From Bacillota bacterium (lineage in GTDB: Bacteria; Bacillota; Clostridia; Christensenellales; SZUA-584), in contig JAEZIZ010000016.1 in NCBI GenBank assembly GCA_023415915.1, positions 1-6,649 on the forward strand: a stretch of 6,649 nt of DNA, written 5' to 3'. The notes under the pieces were generated by a model, which had not been told where the DNA came from, searched no databases, and saw only the letters and a list, made by a program, of their open reading frames with translations. This document shows positions 1 to 6,268 of the stretch, piece after piece (position 1 is the stretch's first letter; each line of letters begins with the position of its first letter). The position numbers and the translations under genes were made by a program.

Positions 1-1373
1 AAAGAAAGCACCAGCTTGCTGAAAACGCTGAAAGAAGAAAAATTGCCGGTGGGGCCGACCATGCCAAGGCCGGGGCCTATGTTGTTTATGCTGGTTATGA
101 CCGCCGTGGCCGTCGTTTCCATATCGAAGCCGTTGATTGCAACGAGCAATACCGATATGGAAGTTATACCGAGGTACACCACCATAAATATGCCCGTGCT
201 GCGTATAACGGGCTCCTCAAGAGGAACGTTATCCAGTTTTACAAGCTTAACCGCCTGCGGGTGAAGTATCCTTACCGCTTCCCGGCGCAGCGCTTTGTAC
301 ATTATTACAAAACGCGACACCTTCATGCCGCCGCCCGTCGAACCGGCCGAAGCTCCTATAAACATCAGAAACACGAGCACAAACTTGCTTAGCGAAGGCC
401 AGAGGTTAAAGTCGGCCGTTGCGTAGCCGGTAGTGGTTATAACGGACGAAACCTGGAAAGACGAATAGCGAAGGCTCTCTGCAAAGCTGTCGTATACCGT
501 GCCTGTGAGATTGAGTGTGATTATTGCGATTGAGACGATAACTATGCCGAGATAAACGCGGGTCTCCTCATGCGTTAAAAAAGACTTGAATTTTCTCGCT
601 ATCAGAAGGAAATACGCGCTGAAGTTTATGCCGAACATCACCATGAACACGGTTATAACCACTTCTATATACACGCTTCCATAAGCTCCAACCGAAGCGT
701 TTTTGATTGAGAACCCGCCCGTGCCTGCCGTCGAGAAAGTATGGGTGATGCTGTCAAACAACGGCATGCCGCCCAACAGCAGAAGCACTACTTCGCACAG
801 CGTAAGCCCTATGTAAATAAGGTAAAGTATCTTCGCGGTCTGGCGCGCCTTGGGAACGAGCTTTGATTTTGTCGGCCCCGGGCTTTCCGCTCTCATAACG
901 TGGAAGGGGTCGGCTCCCGCCATAGGCAGTATCGCCATCACAAACACAAGAACGCCCATGCCGCCTATCCAGTTTGTAAAGCTGCGCCAGAAAAGCATGC
1001 TTTTATCGAGAGCTTCCACATTGGTAAGTAACGTGGAGCCGGTTGTCGTAAACCCGGAAATAGTCTCGAAAAGGCTGTCGATATAAGAAGGTATAAAGCC
1101 CGATATAGTAAAGGGAAGCGCGCCGAGCAGCGATATTATAAGCCAGGAGAGCGATACGGTGATAAGGCCTTCCTTTGCGTAAAACGATTTGTCGGCGGGT
1201 TTTTTCAGCGCAAGTGGGAGGCTTAATATAAGCATTCCCAATATTACGCCCCCGAATATCAACGCAGAGCGCATTTCGCCGTATATTAATGCGACTATCA
1301 GCGACAGCACCATGAAGAGAGCTTCAAAGCGTATAACCTGTCCGCATATGTATCTTATCATACCAAAGTTCAT
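1..1373 (-). CDS. trkH: TrkH family potassium uptake channel subunit, C-terminus cut by window edge
   Basis: This is the membrane pore of a Trk/Ktr-type potassium uptake system, which lets K+ enter the cell under control of the cytoplasmic TrkA ring. My translation from ATG 1371-1373 runs 457 codons without a stop to the left edge; family members are usually near 480 residues, so only a short C-terminal piece is missing. Four pore-loop filter segments are visible: GFTTTGST (107-114), STAGTGGF (214-221), TTTGYAT (313-319) and NNIGPGLG (430-437). Their filter glycines are G112, G217, G316 and G433. Hydrophobic helices flank each one, fitting the fourfold helix-pore-helix plan. The SAGSTGGGMK stretch (342-351) is also typical of the family. 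The gene starts 12 bases after the trkA stop, with a GGGGA ribosome-binding site, so it is the second gene of a trkA-trkH operon. All key filter positions are intact. Confidence 0.95.
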   Translation of the reverse strand, partial: MNFGMIRYICGQVIRFEALFMVLSLIVALIYGEMRSALIFGGVILGMLILSLPLALKKPADKSFYAKEGLITVSLSWLIISLLGALPFTISGFIPSYIDSLFETISGFTTTGSTLLTNVEALDKSMLFWRSFTNWIGGMGVLVFVMAILPMAGADPFHVMRAESPGPTKSKLVPKARQTAKILYLIYIGLTLCEVVLLLLGGMPLFDSITHTFSTAGTGGFSIKNASVGAYGSVYIEVVITVFMVMFGINFSAYFLLIARKFKSFLTHEETRVYLGIVIVSIAIITLNLTGTVYDSFAESLRYSSFQVSSVITTTGYATADFNLWPSLSKFVLVFLMFIGASAGSTGGGMKVSRFVIMYKALRREAVRILHPQAVKLVKLDNVPLEEPVIRSTGIFMVVYLGITSISVLLVAINGFDMETTATAVITSINNIGPGLGMVGPTGNFSSFSVFSKLVLS

Positions 1374-1385
1374 TGCAGTCCCCGA

Positions 1386-2738
1386 TTACATGAAAATGTC
1401 GTTGAGGTCGTTAAGGTGCTCTATCGTCGTAACCACTACTACGCTGTCGCTTTCGACAATATAGTCTTTGCCCTTGGGTATTATTATTTCGTTATTGCGC
1501 ACTATCGTGGCTATTAAAACATCGTTCTTGATAGGCAGCCTGGAAAAAGGCACGCCCAGGTTCTTAGTGGACGCGCTGGCGCTGAACTCCACGACTTCTG
1601 CGGAGTTGCCGACGACGCGGTAAAGCGTCTTTATACGGTTGCCTTTTTTATTCTCCATGTTCCTTACATAACGTATTATCTGGTTGGCGGCGATGTTCTT
1701 AGGGCTTATAACCCTGTTTATGCCGGCGTTGCTTATCACGTCGGCATAGCCTAATCTGTTTATCTTCGTTATCACTTTAGACACGCCCTTATATGCCGCA
1801 TACAGCGATATAATAAGGTTTTCCTCGTCCATGTTGGTAAGTGCGACGAACGCGCTGTAATCGGTGAGCCCTTCGGCATCAAGCAGCTCCTTGTCTGTGC
1901 CGTCGCCGTTTATTATCATCGCCGAGGGCAAAATCTCGCTTAGATGCTCGCACCTGTCCTGGTCTCTCTCGATTATCTTAACGTCAATGCCGAGGTCTAG
2001 TAGCATATTGCTCAGATAATATGAAATAAGGCTGCCGCCCACAATCATTACGGAACGGACCTTCTTCTCGTAATGGCCCGCTGATTTAAGATAGTTTTCG
2101 ATATTCGCGTAATCTCCGACAACGTGTATATGATCTCCCCGGTTGAGTACGAAATCGCCGTTGGGTATGAAAGCTTCGTGCTGCCTGTCAACAACGCCTA
2201 TCAATATGTCCATTTTCATATCGTGCAGGCTGGAAACAGGCTTGCCGGCAAGAAGGTTGTCTTCCTCTATTCTGAACTCGGCCATAAATACCCTGTCGTC
2301 GGCAAACGTGCCCACGCTCATAGCGGAGGGAAAGCTGACAAGCCGCGCTATCTCCTTTGCCGAGGCGAACTCCGGGTTGACCGCCATGCTGAGCCCCATC
2401 TCTTTTTCAAACATATTAAGCTGTTCGCGGTATTCGGGATTTCTTATTCTCGCTATAGTCCTCTCTGCGCCCAGCTTTCTGCCCATAAGGCAGCAAAGTA
2501 TGTTGACTTCGTCCATGGAGGTGGCAGCAATAAGAAGGTCGGCCTTCGCTACGCCCGCCTGCTTTAATACGGAAGCGCTCGTGCCGTTGCCCTTGATGGT
2601 AAAAACGTCAAGCGATTCTAAAGACCTTTGCAGTACGTCGTTCCTGTTGTCGATAATTGTAATGTCATGCCCTTCCCGCGACAGGTTATCAGACAGCGTA
2701 TAGCCGACTTTACCATCGCCGACAATGATTATTTTCAT
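1386..2738 (-). CDS. trkA: TrkA, cytoplasmic NAD-binding gating subunit of Trk potassium transporter
   Basis: This peripheral protein assembles under TrkH and opens or closes it in response to bound nucleotides. Its 450 residues match the family length. The layout is a tandem repeat: RCK-N Rossmann domain (1-about 135), RCK-C domain (about 145-220), second RCK-N (228-about 360) and second RCK-C (about 368-450). The first Rossmann domain has an intact glycine loop, GDGKVG (7-12), and an acidic residue at the end of strand two (D30), which fits NAD(H) binding. The second has GGSLIS (234-239) in place of GxGxxG, though E257 keeps the acidic position, so dinucleotide binding there is doubtful. 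RCK-C domains of related Bacillota K+ proteins (KtrA, CabP) bind cyclic di-AMP; whether this one does cannot be read from the sequence. The ATG follows an AGAGGG ribosome-binding site with 9 bases between. It is the first gene of the operon with trkH and is divergent from the glutamate synthase operon. Confidence 0.96.
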   Translation of the reverse strand: MKIIIVGDGKVGYTLSDNLSREGHDITIIDNRNDVLQRSLESLDVFTIKGNGTSASVLKQAGVAKADLLIAATSMDEVNILCCLMGRKLGAERTIARIRNPEYREQLNMFEKEMGLSMAVNPEFASAKEIARLVSFPSAMSVGTFADDRVFMAEFRIEEDNLLAGKPVSSLHDMKMDILIGVVDRQHEAFIPNGDFVLNRGDHIHVVGDYANIENYLKSAGHYEKKVRSVMIVGGSLISYYLSNMLLDLGIDVKIIERDQDRCEHLSEILPSAMIINGDGTDKELLDAEGLTDYSAFVALTNMDEENLIISLYAAYKGVSKVITKINRLGYADVISNAGINRVISPKNIAANQIIRYVRNMENKKGNRIKTLYRVVGNSAEVVEFSASASTKNLGVPFSRLPIKNDVLIATIVRNNEIIIPKGKDYIVESDSVVVVTTIEHLNDLNDIFM

Positions 2739-2837
2739 AAGTAAAAGCCCTCTTGAAGGTAGTCTTTTATTAAAGGAAAAACCGGCATTTATTCAATTAT
2801 TAACTGCTGTGCATTGAACTATACACCGATTCACCTT

Positions 2838-2866
2838 ACCATATTATATAAATAGAGCTATGTCAA
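2838..2866 (-). promoter_or_regulatory. Probable sigma-A-type promoter of trkA-trkH
   Basis: On the minus strand there is a perfect -35 box TTGACA (2866-2861), a 17-base AT-rich spacer, and TATGGT (2843-2838), which matches 4 of 6 bases of the -10 consensus. Transcription would start near 2830 and give an untranslated leader of about 90 bases before the trkA ATG. A TATAAT also lies inside the spacer, but it is only 12 bases from the -35 box and so is badly placed. The leader contains a weak 6-base inverted repeat (TTCAAT 2792-2797 with ATTGAA 2813-2818) and no recognisable riboswitch. Confidence 0.65.
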
Positions 2867-2982
2867 TATCGTATAAATGAAGCTCGACCAATAGCCGAAG
2901 AGAAACGGGCGTTAAAAAGCGTGGATAATTCGTTCTGGCGCATTATTTCAGCGATAAATGATATTGAAAGGCGTTAAACGAG

Positions 2983-3023
2983 AAAACAGCGACACGATAT
3001 TTAACGTACCGTGCCGCTGCTTT
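2983..3023 (-). terminator. Intrinsic terminator acting on the minus strand
   Basis: Read on the minus strand, 3023-3007 pairs with 2999-2983 over 17 uninterrupted base pairs, three of them G-U (3009/2997, 3014/2992, 3020/2986), around a 7-base loop. The 3' arm ends in UUUU and is followed by more U-rich sequence. On the plus strand the same three positions become A-C mismatches, so the signal is directional. The trkA-trkH operon starts further left and does not need it. It must serve something transcribed leftwards from about 3025-3480, most likely the decayed gene ending at 3023, or an unannotated small RNA. Confidence 0.65.
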
Positions 3024-3211
3024 TAAGTAAAGATCTGGCCGCCGCCAACATGTCTTGTCTTGCTTTCGGCTAAAGCGGAACGACCCGCCTGGATTCTTGG
3101 CCTCTCACGGTAGCCGGTAAAACCGAATGGCCTAAAAATACGTTCGCCTACATGCACGTCCAGTGCATTAATACTTCCTTCTACCAGTCTTCCAACATAA
3201 GCGCCAAAGCG
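3023..3211 (-). pseudogene. Possible C-terminal remnant of a decayed gene, function unknown
   Basis: A minus-strand frame is open for 62 codons, from just after a TAG (3214-3212) to TAA (3025-3023). It has no start codon or ribosome-binding site. The translation (for example VGRLVEGSINALDVHVGER, ending GGGQIFT) reads like protein but I do not recognise a family. Further upstream on the same strand, in another frame, about 32 open codons (roughly 3215-3315, ending NYIEYYRKVMAVLAGADNAEL then TGA) also look protein-like, as if one gene had been broken by a frameshift and a nonsense change. The main support is the strong terminator whose stem begins at this stop codon. Third-position GC, counted by eye at about 42%, seems lower than in the neighbouring genes. 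An open frame of this length can occur by chance, so the call is tentative. Confidence 0.25.
3152..3168. repeat. Short perfect inverted repeat
   Basis: ATGCAC (3152-3157) and GTGCAT (3163-3168) are exact reverse complements around GTCCA. The repeat lies inside the possible gene remnant and far from both promoters. I see no paired terminator tract and no partner copy in the window, so its role, if any, is unknown. Confidence 0.3.
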
Positions 3212-3432
3212 CTATTCAAAGTTCAGCATTGTCAGCTCCGGCTAAGACGGCCATTACTTTACGATAATATTCTATGTAGTTTTGCTCGAAATATTTATTT
3301 TTAGCGCTGTATTTTCTTTAAATTATTAAGGCTGGCATTTTAAAAAAAGCATAAATATAAAAATGCAAGAAACGCGCCGCGCTGTTTCAAGTAACTGCGG
3401 AAAAAGGCATTGCGGAGTAAATATAACTATAA

Positions 3433-3466
3433 AATTTGCAATAAAATTTTTGTGAATATGCAAATT
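3433..3466. promoter_or_regulatory. Spaced inverted repeat upstream of the glutamate synthase promoter, candidate operator
   Basis: AATTTGCA (3433-3440) and TGCAAATT (3459-3466) are exact 8-base inverted arms separated by 18 bases. The second arm ends 14 bases before the -35 box, so the site would suit an activator or a looping regulator. A related GCAATTT occurs at 3470-3476. The AT-rich setting makes chance matches more likely. The repeat does not match a well-known operator that I can name, so a regulatory role is an inference from position and symmetry. Confidence 0.35.
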
Positions 3467-3480
3467 GACGCAATTTTCTA

Positions 3481-3509
3481 TTGATTTTTTATAATACGGA
3501 TAGTATAAT
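3481..3509 (+). promoter_or_regulatory. Probable sigma-A-type promoter of the glutamate synthase operon
   Basis: TTGATT (3481-3486), a 17-base spacer and a perfect TATAAT (3504-3509) form a good vegetative promoter, with an expected start of transcription near 3516. A second, overlapping candidate is TTGACG (3465-3470) with a 19-base spacer to another perfect TATAAT (3490-3495); its spacing is less favourable. The upstream flank is AT-rich. The resulting leader before the first coding start is about 160 bases, long enough to hold the attenuator that follows. Confidence 0.75.
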
Positions 3510-3527
3510 AAAAAAACAAAAGAGATA

Positions 3528-3545
3528 TCCTGGGGTTACCCGGGA
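3528..3545 (+). promoter_or_regulatory. GC-rich hairpin at the 5' end of the leader RNA
   Basis: Bases 3528-3534 (TCCTGGG) pair with 3539-3545 (CCCGGGA) over 7 base pairs, one of them U-G, around a GUUA loop. It sits about 12 bases from the predicted RNA 5' end and 3 bases before the first of the paired antiterminator-like hairpins. It has no U-tract, so it is not a terminator. It may stabilise the RNA or place the downstream element. Confidence 0.5.
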
Positions 3546-3548
3546 AGG

Positions 3549-3595
3549 GAAACAAAGGCGTTTCGAAGTCCTTGGAAACAAGGGAGGTTTGTCAG
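3549..3595 (+). promoter_or_regulatory. Tandem hairpins resembling an ANTAR-protein binding site (antiterminator)
   Basis: Hairpin 1 is GAAAC (3549-3553), loop AAAGGC (3554-3559), GTTTC (3560-3564): a perfect 5-pair stem and a six-base loop with A at position 1 and G at position 4. Hairpin 2 follows after 7 bases. Bases 3572-3579 pair with 3587-3595 around one bulged G (3591), and the loop is AAGGGAG, or AAGGGA if C3579 pairs with G3586; again A is first and G fourth. Both stems begin with the direct repeat GGAAACAA. Paired hairpins with A1/G4 hexaloops are the known target of ANTAR-domain antiterminators such as EutV and NasR. Here the two hairpins use bases needed by the terminator at 3554-3607, so the structures exclude each other. 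The likely regulator is a nitrogen-responsive ANTAR protein encoded elsewhere. The imperfect second loop is the main weakness. Confidence 0.6.
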
Positions 3596-3607
3596 CGTCT
3601 TTTTTTT
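3554..3607 (+). terminator. Leader attenuator: intrinsic terminator upstream of the glutamate synthase operon
   Basis: The outer stem pairs AAAGGCG (3554-3560) with CGTCTTT (3596-3602) with one G-U pair. A middle stem pairs 3564-3567 with 3588-3591. The apical stem pairs 3569-3574 with 3579-3584 and is closed by a GAAA tetraloop of the GNRA type. An unbroken run of eight T (3600-3607) follows. It lies between the promoter and the first coding start, 67 bases before it, so it would stop transcripts before the genes unless it is disrupted. The internal loops (3561-3563 with 3592-3595; 3568 with 3585-3587) make it weaker than a plain terminator, as suits a conditional one. Confidence 0.75.
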
Positions 3608-3641
3608 GACCCTAAAAGCTATTGTTTAATAACCCCGTAAT

Positions 3642-3674
3642 ACGGTTTGCGGAGGCATAAAGGGGGATAACCGT
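3642..3674 (+). promoter_or_regulatory. Stem enclosing the ribosome-binding region of the first glutamate synthase gene
   Basis: ACGGTT (3642-3647) is an exact reverse complement of AACCGT (3669-3674), so six pairs can form around a 21-base loop that ends directly before the TTG start. The loop contains the likely Shine-Dalgarno AGGGGG (3661-3666, 8 bases from the start) and a second purine block GGAGG (3651-3655) that is too far upstream to serve this start. Presenting the site in a loop may tune translation. This is inferred from pairing alone. Confidence 0.4.
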
Positions 3675-4763
3675 TTGAAACATGAAGGAGAGGTAAGGAT
3701 ACCGTCCGGCTGCGCCATCAGCGGCATATTAAACCGCAAGGGCGAGCGCTTTTCGGGCGAGACTGTGATGCGCTCTATTTCGCTCATGCGCGACAGAAGC
3801 AACGGGCTGGGCGGAGGCTTTGCGGGTTACGGTATCTACCCTGACCACAAGGATTTTTACGCGCTTCATATATTTTACGACGACCGCGATTCAAAACCGC
3901 CCGTCGAAGAGTTTATTAACCGTTTCTTCGATGTGGAGAGCTCAGGAAGAATGCCCACTAGAAAAGCGCCCGGTATTGGACGCAGCCCGCTCATATGGCG
4001 CTATTTCGTACTGCCCAAAGCGTTCCGCATGGAAGAGGCCGAAATGGATGAGCAGGAGTTCGTGGCGAAGTGCGTGCTGCGCATAAACAGCGAATACAAA
4101 GGCGCGTTCGTATTCTCGTCCGGCAAGAACATGGGGGCGTTTAAAGGCGTTGGCTACCCGGAGGACATAGGCAGCTTCTTCATGCTTGAGCAGTACGACG
4201 CGTACCTTTGGACGTCGCACGGCAGGTTTCCCACTAACACGCCGGGCTGGTGGGGCGGCGCGCACCCATTTACGCTGCTTAATTGGTCGGTGGTGCACAA
4301 CGGGGAGATATCGTCTTACGACGCTAACAAGAGGTTCGTCGAGATGTACGGATACGAATGCACGCTGATGACGGACACGGAAGTAATAACGTATATAATA
4401 GACCTCTTGGTGCGCAAGCACGGCATGAACCTCCGGGAAGCGGTAAGCGTTATGGCCGCGCCTTTCTGGAGCGAGATAGAGCTGATGGACGAGGAAAACA
4501 AGCGCAAGTTTGAGGCTATACGCGCCGTTTACGGCTCGGCTCTGATAAACGGGCCGTTCTCGATAATACTAGGCTTTGAGGGCGGCATGATGGCGCTAAA
4601 CGACAGGATAAAGCTCCGCCCGCTCGTGGCCGCCGAGAAAGGCGACATGCTTTATGTGGCGAGCGAGGAAGCGGCGATAAGGGTTATATGCCCGTCGCCC
4701 GACAGGGTATGGTCGCCGTCGGGCGGGGAGCCGGTATTCGGATTTGTGGAGGGACATAAATGA
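3675..4763 (+). CDS. Glutamate synthase amidotransferase subunit (class II glutamine amidotransferase)
   Basis: This 362-residue cytoplasmic protein should hydrolyse glutamine and pass ammonia to the FMN subunit encoded next. It corresponds to the N-terminal domain of large bacterial GltB, as a free subunit of the archaeal/clostridial type. The probable nucleophile is C13 in SGCAISG. Class II enzymes need this cysteine at the mature N-terminus, so removal of the first 12 residues is expected. Other family marks are RDRSNGLGGG (39-48), R184 in SHGRFPTNTPG, VVHNGEIS (206-213) with the N209-G210 oxyanion pair, TDTE (233-236), and DRIKLRPL with YVASEEAAI near the C-terminus. I chose TTG 3675 because AGGGGG lies 8 bases upstream and no in-frame ATG, GTG or other TTG occurs between it and the preceding stop (3630-3632). 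The ATG at 3682 is out of frame. Its stop overlaps the next start as ATGA. Confidence 0.93.
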   Translation: MKHEGEVRIPSGCAISGILNRKGERFSGETVMRSISLMRDRSNGLGGGFAGYGIYPDHKDFYALHIFYDDRDSKPPVEEFINRFFDVESSGRMPTRKAPGIGRSPLIWRYFVLPKAFRMEEAEMDEQEFVAKCVLRINSEYKGAFVFSSGKNMGAFKGVGYPEDIGSFFMLEQYDAYLWTSHGRFPTNTPGWWGGAHPFTLLNWSVVHNGEISSYDANKRFVEMYGYECTLMTDTEVITYIIDLLVRKHGMNLREAVSVMAAPFWSEIELMDEENKRKFEAIRAVYGSALINGPFSIILGFEGGMMALNDRIKLRPLVAAEKGDMLYVASEEAAIRVICPSPDRVWSPSGGEPVFGFVEGHK

Positions 4764-6265
4764 GCTTACAGCTTGTCTGGCCGGATTATCTGGTCTTAAG
4801 AGATGAAAACAGATGCATACAATGCGAGGTGTGCGCAAAGCAGTGCGCCAACGAGGTGCACAAGCTCGACTCCGACACGGGCAATATGGTATCCGACGAG
4901 ACTAAATGTGTCGACTGCCAGCGCTGCGTTGCAATGTGCCCCACTCGCGCGCTTAAGATACGCGTAAACGATTTGGAGTTTAAGCCCAACGCGAACTGGA
5001 CGCCTACGCTGATAAAAGAAGTGTACAAACAGGCCGCTTCGGGAGGTGTGCTTCAATCGGGCATGGGCAATCCGCAGCCTTTTCCGGTGTACTGGGATAG
5101 AATAGTGATAAACGCTTCGCAGGTGACGAACCCCTCCATTGACCCTTTGCGGGAGCCTATGGAAACGGGCGTAATACTGGGGCGCAAGCCTGAAAAGCTC
5201 GAATTCGGCTGGGACGGCAAACTGCTGACCAAGATGCCCCCGCAGGTAAAGCTGAATGTACCGATATTGTTTTCGGCGATGTCGTTCGGCTCCATTTCCG
5301 GCAACGCCCATGAGGCACTGGCCAGAGCCGCGACCGAGCTGGGGACGCTTTACAACACGGGCGAGGGCGGGCTCGCCAAAGAGATGTTCAAATACGGCAA
5401 CAACACCATTGTGCAGGTGGCGTCCGGAAGGTTCGGCGTAGACCCGGATTATCTTAACGCGGGCGCGATACTCGAGATAAAGATAGGCCAGGGCGCGAAA
5501 CCGGGGCTGGGCGGGCATCTGCCGGGCGCGAAGGTGGGTGAAGCGGTATCGAAGGCGAGGATGATACCCGAAGGCTCCGACGCGCTGTCGCCCGCTCCGC
5601 ACCACGACATATATTCCATTGAGGATTTGCGGCAGCTGATATACTCGCTCAAGGAAGCGACGAATTATACAAAGCCGGTGGGCGTAAAGATAGCGGCAGT
5701 GCACAACGCGGCGGCTATAGCTTCCGGCATAGCGCGCGCGGGCGCGGACATTATAGCAATAGACGGCTTCAGGGGCGGCACGGGCTCCGCGCCCACCAGG
5801 ACGAGGGACAACGTGGGCATACCTATTGAGCTTGCTCTTGCGTCCGTCGACCAGCGCCTAAGGGAAGAGAGCATAAGGAACGAGGTGTCGCTGGTAGTCG
5901 CGGGCAGCATAAGGAGCAGCGCGGACGTCGTAAAGGCGATCGCCCTCGGCGCGGACGCGGTATATATAGCGTCGGCGGCGCTGATAGCTATGGGCTGCCA
6001 TATGTGCCAGACATGCTACACCGGCAAATGCAACTGGGGCATAGCGACGCAGAGGGAAGACCTCGTTAAGCGGCTCAACCCCGACATAGCTGCGGAACGG
6101 CTGGTCAACCTCGTTACAGGCTGGAAGCACGAGATAGACGAGATGCTGGGCGGCATGGGCATAAACGCTATAGAAAGCCTTCGTGGCAACCGCCTGATGC
6201 TGCGCGGCGTGGGGCTTAACGAGAAGGAGCTTGAGATACTCGGCATCAAGCACGCGGGAGAGTAA
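4760..6265 (+). CDS. gltB: Ferredoxin-fused FMN-binding glutamate synthase subunit (archaeal type)
   Basis: This 501-residue subunit should carry out the synthase half-reaction: ammonia plus 2-oxoglutarate plus two electrons give glutamate on an FMN barrel. Residues 15-65 are a two-[4Fe-4S] ferredoxin domain (C19, C22, C25, C29 and C50, C53, C56, C60 followed by P61). The FMN synthase domain follows, with SAMSFGSIS (172-180), TGEGG (200-204), GLGGHLPGAK (249-258), SPAPHHD (277-283), a likely catalytic lysine K310 in VKIAAVHN, and GFRGGTGSAP (336-345). The cluster loop holds C413, C416, C419 and C424; the classical GltB [3Fe-4S] spacing C-x5-C-x4-C is kept, with an extra cysteine between. The GltB central and GXGXG domains are absent, and the latter is usually a separate gene in such operons. 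Its start overlaps the previous stop by four bases, with GGAGGG 6 bases upstream, so translation is probably coupled. The symbol follows family usage for the synthase part. Confidence 0.93.
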   Translation: MSLQLVWPDYLVLRDENRCIQCEVCAKQCANEVHKLDSDTGNMVSDETKCVDCQRCVAMCPTRALKIRVNDLEFKPNANWTPTLIKEVYKQAASGGVLQSGMGNPQPFPVYWDRIVINASQVTNPSIDPLREPMETGVILGRKPEKLEFGWDGKLLTKMPPQVKLNVPILFSAMSFGSISGNAHEALARAATELGTLYNTGEGGLAKEMFKYGNNTIVQVASGRFGVDPDYLNAGAILEIKIGQGAKPGLGGHLPGAKVGEAVSKARMIPEGSDALSPAPHHDIYSIEDLRQLIYSLKEATNYTKPVGVKIAAVHNAAAIASGIARAGADIIAIDGFRGGTGSAPTRTRDNVGIPIELALASVDQRLREESIRNEVSLVVAGSIRSSADVVKAIALGADAVYIASAALIAMGCHMCQTCYTGKCNWGIATQREDLVKRLNPDIAAERLVNLVTGWKHEIDEMLGGMGINAIESLRGNRLMLRGVGLNEKELEILGIKHAGE

Positions 6266-6268
6266 TAT

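Larger units (their letters stand above)
2867..3480. other. Gene-poor intergenic stretch between trkA and the glutamate synthase promoter
   Basis: No intact gene with a start codon and ribosome-binding site is visible on either strand. The left half (to about 3240) has near-genic base composition. It holds a minus-strand terminator and a start-less open frame (both listed separately), plus a plus-strand open frame of about 40 codons ending at TAA 2975-2977 that also lacks a start. The right half (about 3260-3480) is AT-rich and looks non-coding, ending in promoter-proximal sequence. Small hairpins such as 3200-3213 (AGCGC, loop CAAA, GCGCT) and GAAAC/GTTTC (3369-3388) are too short to interpret. 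No tRNA, rRNA, CRISPR repeat or insertion-sequence end was seen. Confidence 0.6.

Noticed and set aside
16..1464. Short plus-strand open frames at 16-264, 850-1086 and 1189-1464
   Set aside because: They lie antisense to trkH, which has all four filter motifs in its frame, and they show no independent evidence of coding.
2124..2703. Two plus-strand open frames opposite trkA
   Set aside because: trkA is a full-length, well-conserved gene on the other strand. The plus-strand frames overlap each other, lack ribosome-binding sites and show no family features.
2867..2977. Plus-strand open frame ending IISAINDIERR at TAA 2975-2977
   Set aside because: It covers only about 40 codons with no start or ribosome-binding site. 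A plus-strand reading of the following hairpin has three A-C mismatches, so there is no supporting terminator. It is compatible with chance.
3369..3388. GAAAC/GTTTC hairpin with a GC-rich 10-base loop
   Set aside because: The stem is only five pairs, with no U-tract and no clear position relative to a gene. It is likely fortuitous.
3516..3674. A metabolite riboswitch or T-box in the glutamate synthase leader
   Set aside because: I found no T-box sequence and no core of the glutamine, SAM, c-di-GMP, THF, fluoride or guanidine classes. The paired A1/G4 hairpins explain the leader better.
4796..5704. Long open frame on the minus strand (about 300 codons) opposite the FMN synthase gene
   Set aside because: It is a shadow of the strongly coding plus-strand gene. 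Its translation is rich in R, H, Y and L with no recognisable domain, as is typical of antisense frames in this composition. The same holds for 5858-6478 and 3942-4421.
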